DNA of 64,000 bases from Pseudoalteromonas luteoviolacea (GCF_001696455.1 NZ_MAUJ01000004.1:62001-126000), one strand, 5' to 3'; counted from the first letter of the stretch, positions 1-8,111 are shown. A program made the numbers and translations. Notes: generated by a model not told the origin, from the sequence alone.

Positions 1-201
1 AGCATACAGGTTGTATCTATAGGTGCGGGGGGAGATATGCTTGCAATAAACATCCCATGCATTTCTTTGCGCCGCTTGATTATGCGATAAGTGGTCGTTG
101 CGGCACATTGCCTGTTCTTGTTCTGGGTGAAGTGCGTATGATGGATTACTTAATATAATCAATATACTTATAATTATGAGAATATATGATTTAAGTGTCA
201 T
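1..201 (-). CDS. Secreted cysteine-module protein, partial (C-terminus off the left edge)
   Basis: An open frame starts at an ATG at 201-199 and runs without a stop to base 1, giving 67 residues. It begins with a hydrophobic signal peptide (about residues 1-23, ending SYA). It continues with a short domain holding two cysteines 20 residues apart and the signature RNAWDVYCKHISPRTY. This matches the RNDWA-QC-x2-IS-x2-TY signature of the proteins encoded at 2168-3034 and 812-1330, so it is another member of the same family. It sits 31 bp downstream of the next gene on the same strand and is probably the distal end of that operon. Whether a Hint domain or the FRxQS tail module follows cannot be seen. 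The function is unknown. Confidence 0.75.
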   Translation of the reverse strand, partial: MTLKSYILIIISILIILSNPSYALHPEQEQAMCRNDHLSHNQAAQRNAWDVYCKHISPRTYRYNLYA

Positions 202-232
202 AGGAAAACCTGTAGTGATCTCATTTTAGGCT

Positions 233-760
233 TCAATAGCGAATAGTTAAGCCAAGTTTTGAATCAAGTGCCGGTTGAGGCGAGATACCTTTAGTATGCT
301 TAGGGCCTTCGTTGACAAGCTTTGAATGTGCAATGAAATCACGCTGTAGTGTGAGGGCTTTTTCTGAGTTGGGAGCAAAGTTTATGTCGGGCAAGCTGAC
401 AGCCAAGTGGGTACAACCTGTGTTGTTAATATTCGAAAACGTACTGCAATAAGTTGATGTTTTAATAAAAGAAACGGGCACCATAGACGACTTTTTATGC
501 CCGTTTAAATGGTAATACGGGTTGTAAATCACTTTAAATCGAGCTTTGTTTGATTCCGGGTATGTATATAATCTGTCTGCGCTTAGCAACATATGTTTGC
601 AATATACTTCCTCAACTTTTAAGCTTTTGGCTTGGTCGTGAAATTGCTTGATACTGCTACAGAGGTGCTGAACTTGCTCAATAGGTAATGCATATGAAGC
701 GCTACTTACTTGTAAAAGTATGATGTTAGTTATAATGCATATTTTTGATATTGTTCGCAT
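233..760 (-). CDS. Secreted protein, diverged member of the cysteine-module family
   Basis: The protein has 175 residues with an N-terminal signal peptide (roughly residues 1-25, ending SYA). After it come two cysteines (LCSS and YCKH) separated by 19 residues, exactly the spacing in the N-modules of the proteins at 1-201, 2168-3034 and 4946-5821. The stretch after the second cysteine (CKHMLLSADRLYTY) aligns loosely with CKYISARTYDYN, but the RNDW signature is lost. There is no Hint domain. Two further cysteines follow in the middle of the protein. The gene lies 51 bp downstream of its neighbour at 812-1330 and is probably in the same transcript. I do not recognise a described family; membership in this cluster's family is inferred from cysteine spacing and position. 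Confidence 0.6.
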   Translation of the reverse strand: MRTISKICIITNIILLQVSSASYALPIEQVQHLCSSIKQFHDQAKSLKVEEVYCKHMLLSADRLYTYPESNKARFKVIYNPYYHLNGHKKSSMVPVSFIKTSTYCSTFSNINNTGCTHLAVSLPDINFAPNSEKALTLQRDFIAHSKLVNEGPKHTKGISPQPALDSKLGLTIRY

Positions 761-811
761 TTTATTAAATCCATTTAAAAAGGTGCAATTAAAATTGCAC
801 CATAAACTATA

Positions 812-1330
812 TTAGTTGTACTCAGAGCAACTATAATAGCCAATCATTTTATGTGTTCGGCTAGAGAATAATGGTACCTGCTCTGTTGCTTTTAAGTACT
901 CATAGTCATAGGCCGTAATTCTATTTTCTATAAATGATTGCAGTCTAAAGTCTTCACAACGCTGCAGTTGCTCTCTTGGTAATGAAGTGTCAGCAAGCAC
1001 AGTACAAGTAAGTGCTTCTGTATACTGACCTAAATTACAGCTCGCGCCTGCATTCGTAGGTGCTTTAAACCAGCTGTAGAAATCATACTGTTTGTGGTAG
1101 CTATTATAATTGGGTGTGCTTTTCATTGTGCCATCTTGGTTATACATATAGTCGTTATATGTTGCGCGACTAATATGACCACACTGACGAGCCCAATCAT
1201 TACGAGCTTTCGCTTGTGAAGCTGTAAGTTTGTCATCAATTTGACAGCGTTTGTCTTTTCTAGAAATACTTGCATCTGCATTTAAGCTTAATGCCAGTAA
1301 GCCCATTAATGTAAGAATCTTGACTTTCAT
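812..1330 (-). CDS. Secreted protein fusing the N-module of the Hint proteins to the C-module of their partners
   Basis: The protein has 172 residues with a signal peptide (about 1-20). Residues 28-100 match the N-terminal module of the Hint proteins at 2168-3034 and 4946-5821: RC, then RNDWARQC, then a Y-rich stretch, then FxSWFKAP and two cysteines. The last ~50 residues (RCEDFRLQS, ITAYDYEYL, VPLFSS, IGYYSC) match the C-terminal module of the partners at 3049-3882 and 5836-6681. Where the Hint domain begins in the relatives this protein has a short linker instead. The ATG is preceded by a good AAGGAAG ribosome site and overlaps the previous gene's stop by one base (TAATG), so the two are translationally coupled. 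The function is unknown; the fusion suggests the two modules interact. Confidence 0.8.
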   Translation of the reverse strand: MKVKILTLMGLLALSLNADASISRKDKRCQIDDKLTASQAKARNDWARQCGHISRATYNDYMYNQDGTMKSTPNYNSYHKQYDFYSWFKAPTNAGASCNLGQYTEALTCTVLADTSLPREQLQRCEDFRLQSFIENRITAYDYEYLKATEQVPLFSSRTHKMIGYYSCSEYN

Positions 1331-2121
1331 TATTCTTCCTTAATTTTTTTCAGTCTTTGTGCTAGTTTGAGCGCGTTGTTGCTGAGCTGTTCAGCTTTTA
1401 CTAGCGCCATTTGATCTACGTATTCTACAAATTTTGCTTGTTTATCACTGTGGGTCGCATTTTCTTTATAAGACTCCCATGCGTCTTCGTGATAAACCGC
1501 TAACACCATACCTAGTTCGACCTTGTCACCGACAAGAGATCTCTTTAAATCAGTATCTTGCTCTGGTTTAACGTTGTCATGATAAAGCGCTTCCAAAGCG
1601 AGGTCTTTTGCATTATCTAACTGAGGCGAGTTGTACTTACCAACAAGCACCGTTGTAAGATACTCAATAGCATCTAAGCGCTTTCTCTCGTGAACGAGAT
1701 CGAGCTCTTTTTCATTCACATCTCTAAGTAAAATTTTTCGACTAGCCTCAACTAATTTTGTTTCATACATAAGTTGAGAGAGTCTGTCTTTATCAGCGAT
1801 GCTCATTAAGGGCTTATTCGTTAACTCCATGAACTCTTTAAATTCAGGAGTGACTTTTCGCCATTCAAGTTTATTTTCTTCAATTCGGTTTTCACGAATT
1901 AAGGTGTCAACTTTAGCGTCTGCAAGTTCATTATTTACAGCAAGCTCAGAAGCAGGGGTATCAGAAGATACTTGTATTTCTTCTAATTGCTCTGCTTGTT
2001 TGGCATTGCTTGTTGTTGTATCAGCCACTGACACTTCGGTTTCGTTTTCACTCTTCCCAACGAAAACAAAAATCGCTAACGCAACAACGGTTACTACCAA
2101 TATTTTCACAAATGATTTCAA
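1330..2121 (-). CDS. Single-pass membrane-anchored helical periplasmic protein
   Basis: I place the start at a TTG (2121-2119), because a strong GGAGGT ribosome site at 2131-2126 stands five bases upstream; starting at the in-frame TTG at 2133 would place that site inside the coding region. The product is about 263 residues: one transmembrane segment near the N-terminus (roughly residues 4-21, KILVVTVVALAIFVFVG), then an acidic, Ser/Thr-rich linker, then a long charged region that looks almost wholly helical and ends in a Lys-rich tail. No family is recognised. It lies between a Hint-protein gene and the fusion gene at 812-1330 and overlaps the latter by one base. It may be an inner-membrane anchor or chaperone for the secreted proteins; that role is inferred from position only. 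Confidence 0.7.
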   Translation of the reverse strand: MKSFVKILVVTVVALAIFVFVGKSENETEVSVADTTTSNAKQAEQLEEIQVSSDTPASELAVNNELADAKVDTLIRENRIEENKLEWRKVTPEFKEFMELTNKPLMSIADKDRLSQLMYETKLVEASRKILLRDVNEKELDLVHERKRLDAIEYLTTVLVGKYNSPQLDNAKDLALEALYHDNVKPEQDTDLKRSLVGDKVELGMVLAVYHEDAWESYKENATHSDKQAKFVEYVDQMALVKAEQLSNNALKLAQRLKKIKEE

Positions 2122-2139
2122 ATTAACCTCCAATCTAAT

Positions 2140-2159
2140 AAGCAGGCCGAAGCCTGCTT
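2140..2159 (-). terminator. Stem-loop with UUCG tetraloop between Hint gene and membrane-protein gene
   Basis: A perfect 8-bp stem (AAGCAGGC paired with GCCTGCTT) closes a TTCG loop on the minus-strand transcript, 8 bases after the stop of the 2168-3034 gene. Only a short, imperfect T stretch follows, so it may be a weak terminator, an attenuator or an mRNA-stabilising 3' hairpin that sets the ratio of upstream to downstream products. Confidence 0.5.
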
Positions 2160-2167
2160 TAATTCAA

Positions 2168-3034
2168 TTAGATCAAATCATTTGGTAGGCTATCGCGTAA
2201 CAATAATCTGTTAACGTGATTAGCACCGGTGTTTTGATAGTACATTGAGCCAGAAAGGAAGCCTTGCGCTACTACGATTTGACCGTTTAAGATCACGCCG
2301 TTTTCGCTGTCTGAATCAGGACGAACGTTGTAAACTTTACCGAAAAATTCTACTTCTTCGATTGAAGTGATTTCGTCGAACTCACCATTTTCAGCAATTA
2401 AAGCATCGCCAACTTGGATATCTTCAGCATTTTTCATATGACCTGAAGATAAGATCAATGGGTGGTTAAGTGTCACTTTTAAAGAACCACCGTTTTGTGT
2501 TTTGATCTCAAGGATACGGTGAACAACGTCACGCACAGATTCACTGTAAGCATCAACATTACGTACTGTGTAAGAAATGTTGTCTAGGTTAGCGTCGTCA
2601 TCTAGGGTTACGATACGGCTAACGCGACGAGAAAATGCGTCATAAATAGCAAGCTCGCCTTCAGCAAATAGTAGCTTTTGATCTGGTGTGTAACATGAAG
2701 AAAGACACGTGATCATCGCTGTGTAAGCGCCACGGTTACACGTTGCGCCTTTAACTACTGGAGCACGGTACCATGAATCAAAGTTGCCTGGCTTGTAGAA
2801 GCTTGGGTAGTAAACGCGTGAACGACGGTTACCCCAGTCATCATTGATGTTGTAGTCGTATGTACGTGCTGAAATATATTTACATTGTAATGCCCAGTCG
2901 TTACGACCAACACCTTGAGTTGTATTGATTGAATCATCTTCACAACGTTGCTCGATACGAACTGGGTCAAGCGCAAATGCAAAGTCTGATACAAGAATTA
3001 GTGCTGCAGAAGCGGCTAATAATTTTACTTTCAT
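2168..3034 (-). CDS. Secreted protein with N-terminal cysteine module and Hint autoprocessing domain (copy 1)
   Basis: The protein has 288 residues. A signal peptide (1-21) is followed by a four-cysteine module (C31, C51, C99, C110) with the RNDWALQC-x2-IS-x-RTYDY signature, then a Hint domain from C114 (SSC, YTPDQKLLF) to about residue 258, then a 30-residue tail ending LPNDLI. Residues needed for N-terminal acyl shift are visible: Cys114 and the T-x-x-H motif (T188, H191, in VTLNHPL). The usual C-terminal His-Asn of inteins is replaced by Ala256-Gln257 (NGQIVVAQG). Full splicing is therefore unlikely, whereas hedgehog-like cleavage or transfer at C114 is possible. It follows its partner gene by 14 bp. 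The substrate and role are unknown. Confidence 0.85.
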   Translation of the reverse strand: MKVKLLAASAALILVSDFAFALDPVRIEQRCEDDSINTTQGVGRNDWALQCKYISARTYDYNINDDWGNRRSRVYYPSFYKPGNFDSWYRAPVVKGATCNRGAYTAMITCLSSCYTPDQKLLFAEGELAIYDAFSRRVSRIVTLDDDANLDNISYTVRNVDAYSESVRDVVHRILEIKTQNGGSLKVTLNHPLILSSGHMKNAEDIQVGDALIAENGEFDEITSIEEVEFFGKVYNVRPDSDSENGVILNGQIVVAQGFLSGSMYYQNTGANHVNRLLLRDSLPNDLI

Positions 3035-3048
3035 CGTAAAAGTCCTTT

Positions 3049-3882
3049 TTAGTTAGTGAACAATGAACAAGGGTAGTTACCAATTAAGCCACCGTGACGG
3101 CTGCTAAATAGAGGTACTAGGTCATAGTCACGTAGATAGTTGTAGTCATAAGCAGAGATTTTGCCTTGAGTAAGAGACTGCTTTCTGAATACTTCACATG
3201 CGTTAGCATCGATAGTTGCTTTTTTAGGTACTGTGTAAGAACAAGAAACGTTCTTATAGTCAGTATTACCATTCAAATCGAAGTAAGCTTCTCGGCTTTT
3301 ATCGTTAATGGTGTATCTGATGCTTGTTTCACCCGGCCATAATTCAGTAGGTATGCGGTTGACAGCAGTCATGTTAGTACCAACTATGTCGGTGTTTTGA
3401 ATATTACCGCTACCGTACTGCACATCGATTTTCATCAATAATGAATCGTGTGTTTCTTTCGCGTAGCAAGATAATGTGTTGTTGTTCTTGTTCTGCATAC
3501 ACTGAGACCAAGCATTTACGATTGTATCGCTCGCCTTTTGGATTAGAACGTGTGATGCTTTACTTCCTTCGTATGACATATCGTCTTGAGAGCAGTTTTC
3601 TCTTTTCCACTCTTTGACGTTACCGCCACCGCCGCCAAGGGTGAAGATACCGATAACATCTAAAGATAGATTGCCACCTGCATCGCCTTTACTGTACTCA
3701 GAGCTACATACCCACTTTTTAAGTGCGATTTTAGATTCAAAGTTTAAGGTTTCTTCGTAATTATCGAATACACCACCAGCAAGAACAGCGTTACAGCTTT
3801 CATATTGATCAGCCGCTTGTGCAGAAACAGATGCAGCTAGAGCGGATAATAAAAATGGTAAAACATAATGTTTATTTTTCAC
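3049..3882 (-). CDS. Secreted partner protein of the Hint gene (copy 1)
   Basis: The protein has 277 residues and starts at a GTG preceded by GGAAA. A signal peptide (about 1-23, ending AQA) is followed by a region starting YESCNAVLAGG that contains WVCSS, a glycine-rich patch (LGGGGGN) and several spaced cysteines. The last ~50 residues are the module CEVFRKQS, KISAYDYNYL, VPLFSS, IGNYPCS. That end module recurs in the protein at 812-1330. The whole protein is a paralog of the one at 5836-6681, and each is followed by a Hint-protein gene 14 bp away (8 bp if the longer start of copy 2 is used), so the pair is a repeated unit. No described family is recognised. Secretion is well supported; the function is not known. 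Confidence 0.8.
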   Translation of the reverse strand: MKNKHYVLPFLLSALAASVSAQAADQYESCNAVLAGGVFDNYEETLNFESKIALKKWVCSSEYSKGDAGGNLSLDVIGIFTLGGGGGNVKEWKRENCSQDDMSYEGSKASHVLIQKASDTIVNAWSQCMQNKNNNTLSCYAKETHDSLLMKIDVQYGSGNIQNTDIVGTNMTAVNRIPTELWPGETSIRYTINDKSREAYFDLNGNTDYKNVSCSYTVPKKATIDANACEVFRKQSLTQGKISAYDYNYLRDYDLVPLFSSRHGGLIGNYPCSLFTN

Positions 3883-4891
3883 GATTAATTTCCATATATA
3901 AACTTAAAAACTTAAATGTCGCGCATTATTTTTTGGGTTGTTCAAATGCCGACACCCCTGATTTCCTTGTTGGTTAAATGCATTTTTATTGCACCTAAAT
4001 ACCAACGAGGAAAATGGTAACCATGCGTTTTTGTTTTGGCAATACTGTTTTTTTGAAGTTTTTTTGGTTTATTTAGCTTTTTTTGATGTTTTTACTTTGT
4101 GATTTATGTTTTTGGTTTTTTGTTTTTATATATTGTTGTTTTGTTCAGGACTTTGTTTTTCTTAATGTGTTGGTTGGCATGAATATTTTTTTATTGTTTC
4201 ACTGTGGTTGTTTGTTTTTTCTATTAATGAGTTTTGCGGTTTTTTCTTTTTTGTTCAGGATATTGGTAGTAAAAAATTTATAAATTCATATATGTGGTTT
4301 GAAATTTTATAATTTTGCAATCTGTATGGCTATTGGCATGATGTTTTTGACATTGTAAAAATGAATTAAAGTTGGTTATTTTTATTTTTACTCTTATTGA
4401 ATTGTTTTTTATGAGAGACGTGAGTTGGCTGGTTATATGCAAAGGGATTGTGGTTTATTTTATGCATCACTGAACATGAGGTTTTCATCGTTTTAGGTAA
4501 TGTCTTTGTAAGTTAAGAAAATACACCATAGAACTGAAAGTGAGTTTATAAATGTTAAGTGTATTTGCTGTTATAGATGTAAATATGCGCTTCCATAACG
4601 GTAAGGTAAATGCTCAAATTTTCGAAGATATAAATTTAATTGATGTTCATTGATGTGGGTCAAAAGAACGTTGATTGCATCATTTAAATCACTTTTTATG
4701 GATATTAATCAAAGTCACTGTCATAGAGATGATTTTTTTGGAAAAGGTATCAATAAAAGTGATTATCATAGGTGTAGTTCAAAGGGGTGTTTATATGGCA
4801 GGGTTAAGAAAGTTACCATCAATAATAGCTGATGCTAAAATAATATGCCTTAACTTTTATGTAGATATAAATTGAAAGTGTGAATCTTTAT
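3883..4891. other. AT-rich gene-free stretch between the two A+B units
   Basis: About 1 kb of strongly T-rich DNA on the plus strand (many runs such as TTTTTTGG and TTGTTTTT). Only short, low-complexity frames occur and none has a convincing ribosome site. Apart from the inverted repeat at 3962-4013, which is listed separately, nothing recognisable is present. Such AT-rich DNA is often bound by H-NS-like silencers, which is inference here. Confidence 0.5.
3962..4013. promoter_or_regulatory. Inverted repeat upstream of the first A+B unit
   Basis: TTTCCTTGTTGGT at 3962-3974 pairs with ACCAACGAGGAAA at 4001-4013. That is 13 positions with a single mismatch, separated by 26 bp, and it lies 80-131 bp before the GTG of the gene at 3049-3882. 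A similar dyad with different flanking bases but the same GTTGG/CCAAC core and nearly the same spacing stands at the matching place before the second unit (6752-6802). No T-run follows, so it is more likely a regulator site or a 5' leader hairpin than a terminator. Confidence 0.5.
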
Positions 4892-4916
4892 AAACCCTAG
4901 CAATAAACCAGGGCTT
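4892..4916 (-). terminator. Probable terminator after the second Hint gene
   Basis: On the minus strand AAGCCCTGG and CTAGGGTTT form a 9-bp stem with two G-U pairs around a 7-base loop, 30 bases past the stop at 4946, followed by TTTATAAAG. The T tract is short, so the termination strength is uncertain. Confidence 0.45.
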
Positions 4917-4945
4917 ATGATTAGACTTAAGTATAAGAAAAAATG

Positions 4946-5821
4946 TTAAATTAAGTCATCGGGTATATTATCTCGCAGGACGTATTTATCTACATAGCCA
5001 AAGCCCGTATTTTGATAATACATAGACCCTGATAAGAAACCTTGCGCTACAACAATTTGGCCATTCAAAATGACTTCGTGTTCACCATTTGAATTTGGTT
5101 CTACATTGTACACTTTGCCATAGAACTCAATTTCTTCAATCGACGTTATTTCGTCAAAGTCACCATTTTCGGCAATTAGAGATTCACCGATTTGGATATC
5201 TTCGGCGTTTTTCATTTGCCCATTCGATATGATTAGTGGGTGATTAGGTGTGACTTTTAAAGAGCCGCCATTCTTTGTTTTTATGACCAAGATCTCATGT
5301 AAAACATCAACAACAGACTCACTATATGCATGCACGTTTCTCACCGTATACGTGATATTATCGAGGCTTGCATCATCATCTAAAGTGACAATTTTACTTA
5401 CTTTTCTGGTAAATGCATCATAGATAGTCAGCTCCCCTTCTGCGAATAGCAGTTTTTGATCTGGGGTATAACAAGAAGCTGTACAAGTTATGGTGGCCGA
5501 ATAACCAGATCTTACGCTACACCCAGCAGTTTTTGATGTCGGGGCAATCCAAAAACTGGTGTAATCGTTTGTCTTAGTGAATGAGGGATATTGTGGCCTA
5601 GCTTTAGGGTTGCCATAGTCGTCATTCACATAGAAATCATGTGTTCTAGGCGTAATAATACGACACTCCAATGCCCAATCTGTTCGACCTCTTGCAGGCG
5701 CTGGCGCAAGAGAGTCATTTTCACATCGTTGTTTAACAATAACAGGGTCTACAGCGGCTACCGCATACATACTTGCGAAGAATGTGGCGCAGGCAGAAAG
5801 CACCAAAATTTGCGTTTTCAT
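4946..5821 (-). CDS. Secreted protein with N-terminal cysteine module and Hint domain (copy 2)
   Basis: This is a close paralog of the protein at 2168-3034. I start at the ATG at 5821 (product MKTQIL...) because AAGGA stands seven bases upstream; an ATG two codons earlier has almost no spacing. The product is about 291 residues: signal peptide, four-cysteine module (GRTDWALEC, TPRTHDF), then the Hint domain starting SC-YTPDQKLLFAEGE and carrying VTPNHPL (T-x-x-H). Its C-terminal block again reads NGQIVVAQG, so the His-Asn splice pair is missing here too. The tail ends IPDDLI. The Hint half is far better conserved between the copies than the N-module, which fits a shared processing domain delivering different N-modules. 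It follows its partner by 14 bp. Confidence 0.85.
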   Translation of the reverse strand: MKTQILVLSACATFFASMYAVAAVDPVIVKQRCENDSLAPAPARGRTDWALECRIITPRTHDFYVNDDYGNPKARPQYPSFTKTNDYTSFWIAPTSKTAGCSVRSGYSATITCTASCYTPDQKLLFAEGELTIYDAFTRKVSKIVTLDDDASLDNITYTVRNVHAYSESVVDVLHEILVIKTKNGGSLKVTPNHPLIISNGQMKNAEDIQIGESLIAENGDFDEITSIEEIEFYGKVYNVEPNSNGEHEVILNGQIVVAQGFLSGSMYYQNTGFGYVDKYVLRDNIPDDLI

Positions 5822-5835
5822 ATTCATATCCTTAT

Positions 5836-6681
5836 TTATAGAAAGTCTTTACAGCTATACATGGCGATAAAGCGGCCATTTTCGAAGTCGAATACAGGCA
5901 CTTTGTCATGCTCTTTCATATAATCGTATTCGCGTGCTGAGATTTTACCTTGTAAAAAAGACTGCTTACGAAATACTTCACAGGCTTCAGGATCGAGTGT
6001 TGCAGGTGTTGGAATTTCGTATGAACAAGACACTGGTTGGCTATTATCTTGACCATTTAACTCAAAATAAGCGCCACTGTTTTTGTCATTTAGTCGGTAC
6101 TTAATACTTAACTTACCGGGCTCTATGACCGTCGATTCGGCAGCTGCCGGATCGCTCAATTCAAGAGTAAGGTTGTTTGTGTAAGTTGTTACATCCACGA
6201 GCTGGCCGTCGACTGACTGAGCATCAATATTCACGACAAGTAAGTCGTTTACCTGAGTCGCATGGCAGGTGAGGGGGGTGTTATTGACTTGCTGCATACA
6301 CTGAGACCACGCATTTACTGTGCTGAGACTCACTGACTGAATCAGAGCATGCGTTGCCTTACTACCTTGATATGATTTGTCATCCTCAGAGCAGTTATTG
6401 TTTTTCCAATTGTTGAGGCCACCCACATGTCCATCAACGGAGAAGATGCGTGCTGCATCTTTAGCTAAATTACGCGCAGAATCATCAGAGCTGAAATCTG
6501 AACTACAAACCCACTTTTTTAGCGCAATCTTTGTTTTGAAAAACATGGTGTTTTCATAAGCATTTAGCGCGTTATGAGCGAGAATTGCATTACAGCTTTC
6601 ATATTGCTCGGTGGCCGATACCTGTATGGAAGCCGCTGCACAGGTGAGTGCAAAGGGTAAAATATAAAGGGTGTTTTTCAC
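5836..6681 (-). CDS. Secreted partner protein of the Hint gene (copy 2)
   Basis: The protein has 281 residues and starts at a GTG in the same leader context as copy 1 (a GGAAATTAA stretch before CGTG). A signal peptide (about 1-23) is followed by YESCNAILAHN, KKWVCSS, a region with NCSEDDKSYQGSKATH, and the end module CEVFRKQS, KISAREYDYM, VPVFDF, MYSCKDF. The VPLFSS of copy 1 and of the fusion protein is changed to VPVFDF. This is the first gene of the whole minus-strand cluster, after 1.4 kb of AT-rich DNA. The repeated pairing with a Hint gene indicates that the two products act together; the activity is unknown. Confidence 0.8.
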   Translation of the reverse strand: MKNTLYILPFALTCAAASIQVSATEQYESCNAILAHNALNAYENTMFFKTKIALKKWVCSSDFSSDDSARNLAKDAARIFSVDGHVGGLNNWKNNNCSEDDKSYQGSKATHALIQSVSLSTVNAWSQCMQQVNNTPLTCHATQVNDLLVVNIDAQSVDGQLVDVTTYTNNLTLELSDPAAAESTVIEPGKLSIKYRLNDKNSGAYFELNGQDNSQPVSCSYEIPTPATLDPEACEVFRKQSFLQGKISAREYDYMKEHDKVPVFDFENGRFIAMYSCKDFL

Positions 6682-6751
6682 GTTTAATTTCCATTTAAAT
6701 AATTAAATAAAATGCCTTCACTATTTAATTTTTAGTTTCGACATCCTTGAA

Positions 6752-6802
6752 TTAAATGTTGGATTTTAATTCTATGATTACCTTTCGTTCTCCAACGTTA
6801 AA
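6752..6802. promoter_or_regulatory. Inverted repeat upstream of the second A+B unit
   Basis: TTAAATGTTGGA at 6752-6763 pairs with TCCAACGTTAAA at 6791-6802 with two imperfect positions and a 27-bp spacer, 71-121 bp before the GTG of the gene at 5836-6681. The GTTGG/CCAAC core and geometry are shared with 3962-4013, while the outer and inner stem bases differ but still pair, which suggests the dyad itself is maintained. Confidence 0.5.
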
Positions 6803-8111
6803 ATGTTATCTGTCAGTGTCTAAATTAGCAACAGGGCTAATTCTCCCTTATTTTTCTTTTGTTTAGTTTTTTTGTGTGAAATTTTTACTTTCATGCATTT
6901 TGGTTTTTTTGCATTAGTGTGTTTACTTAAAATGAATTTAATCAAGTGATTGAAGGGGAAGTGTATTTTTTATGGGGTTGTGTTTGTTGTTTTTTTTGAT
7001 CAATTGCTCTTTTTAGATTTGGACCGATTTTTGTTTTGTGTTGTTAAACATTAATTTTTTAAAAAAACTTCCCTTTACTATTGCCTCTTTTTATATGTGA
7101 TATCCATATAAGGTTTTATTGCGGGATCTTGTAAGGTAAAATTTTCTTTTATCTCTTTAGTGATTTTTACTATATTATTGATATTAAGGGTTATTTAATT
7201 GGCTTATTGCTTTGATGGTGGGGCTTTTAGCACGTAATTGATTAAAGGTTAGGCTTTGAGCTAATGATCTACGAGGATACAATACACAGCCTATCAACTT
7301 CTGTGAATGTACTAATTGATAATCCGGTCCCCCATATTGTGAGTTTTCCAGCCACGATAACAAGCGCTTTAAATGAGAGTTTTGAAACCGCTTTTTAGTT
7401 GCTTTGTTGGAGGTTGCATATACATCTCAAGTTGCAGTCTAAACTTTTTCGCAGGGTGATACGCTGATCTACTTTCCTTAAACACATCCTATATGTATAG
7501 AGGTTTTGCTACTCAATCGAGCGGTACAAGGTTTATGTATATAAATGTGGCAGGCTGAGTTTTGATAAGTCTATAACTAAGAACTTATATTTTAAAAAGT
7601 TGTTTAGTGAATAAGTTTAGATTTTACCGACGGCGAATTCATTTTTATTGTGTTTATAGCATTAAATATAATTCAGGCTAAGGGCTGGTTTTATGGTTTT
7701 TATATCTTAAAACTAGTGGGTGATAGAAATGATATTTATGTTTTCTAAAATGGTAGGCTGCTAGGGTGGCTTTTAAAATCTACCAAAAAAGTTAATAATA
7801 TTGGCACTTAACTGCGCCAGGCTCTCCGATTGTATTTCTGAAACCAATTGCATTAGTTTGCCATTTAGTTAGTTTTTTATCGTTTTAAAGTTCTTTAACT
7901 TTTGTTTTTGTTGATTTTAATTTCATGACTTGTTCTTTTTTACTTTCTTAATATTAAAATTTTCTTTTGCTGCTTAGTGATAATAATTTTTTGATGTCTT
8001 TGTTTTTTGTAATTTATAAAGAGATGTCTGTGTATGAAATTACAATTGTGTAGATGTGGATTGTTTTTGGTGATGTTTGATAAACTTTATTTTTACTGTA
8101 TCCAGATTTAA
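6803..8111. other. AT-rich gene-free stretch upstream of the secreted-protein cluster
   Basis: About 1.3 kb without a credible coding frame on either strand. It is T-rich with many short homopolymer runs. It presumably holds the promoter of the minus-strand cluster at its left end, but no clear -35/-10 pair stands out. No repeat or mobile element is recognised. Confidence 0.5.

Noticed and set aside
1799-2188. Plus-strand 129-residue frame opposite the membrane-anchor gene
   Set aside because: It is an opposite-strand shadow; the minus-strand gene has a ribosome site, a membrane anchor and overlapping neighbours.
4083-4875. Small plus-strand frames in the AT-rich gap
   Set aside because: Low-complexity Phe/Leu/Cys translations that follow from T-rich DNA, with no ribosome site and no neighbour in phase.
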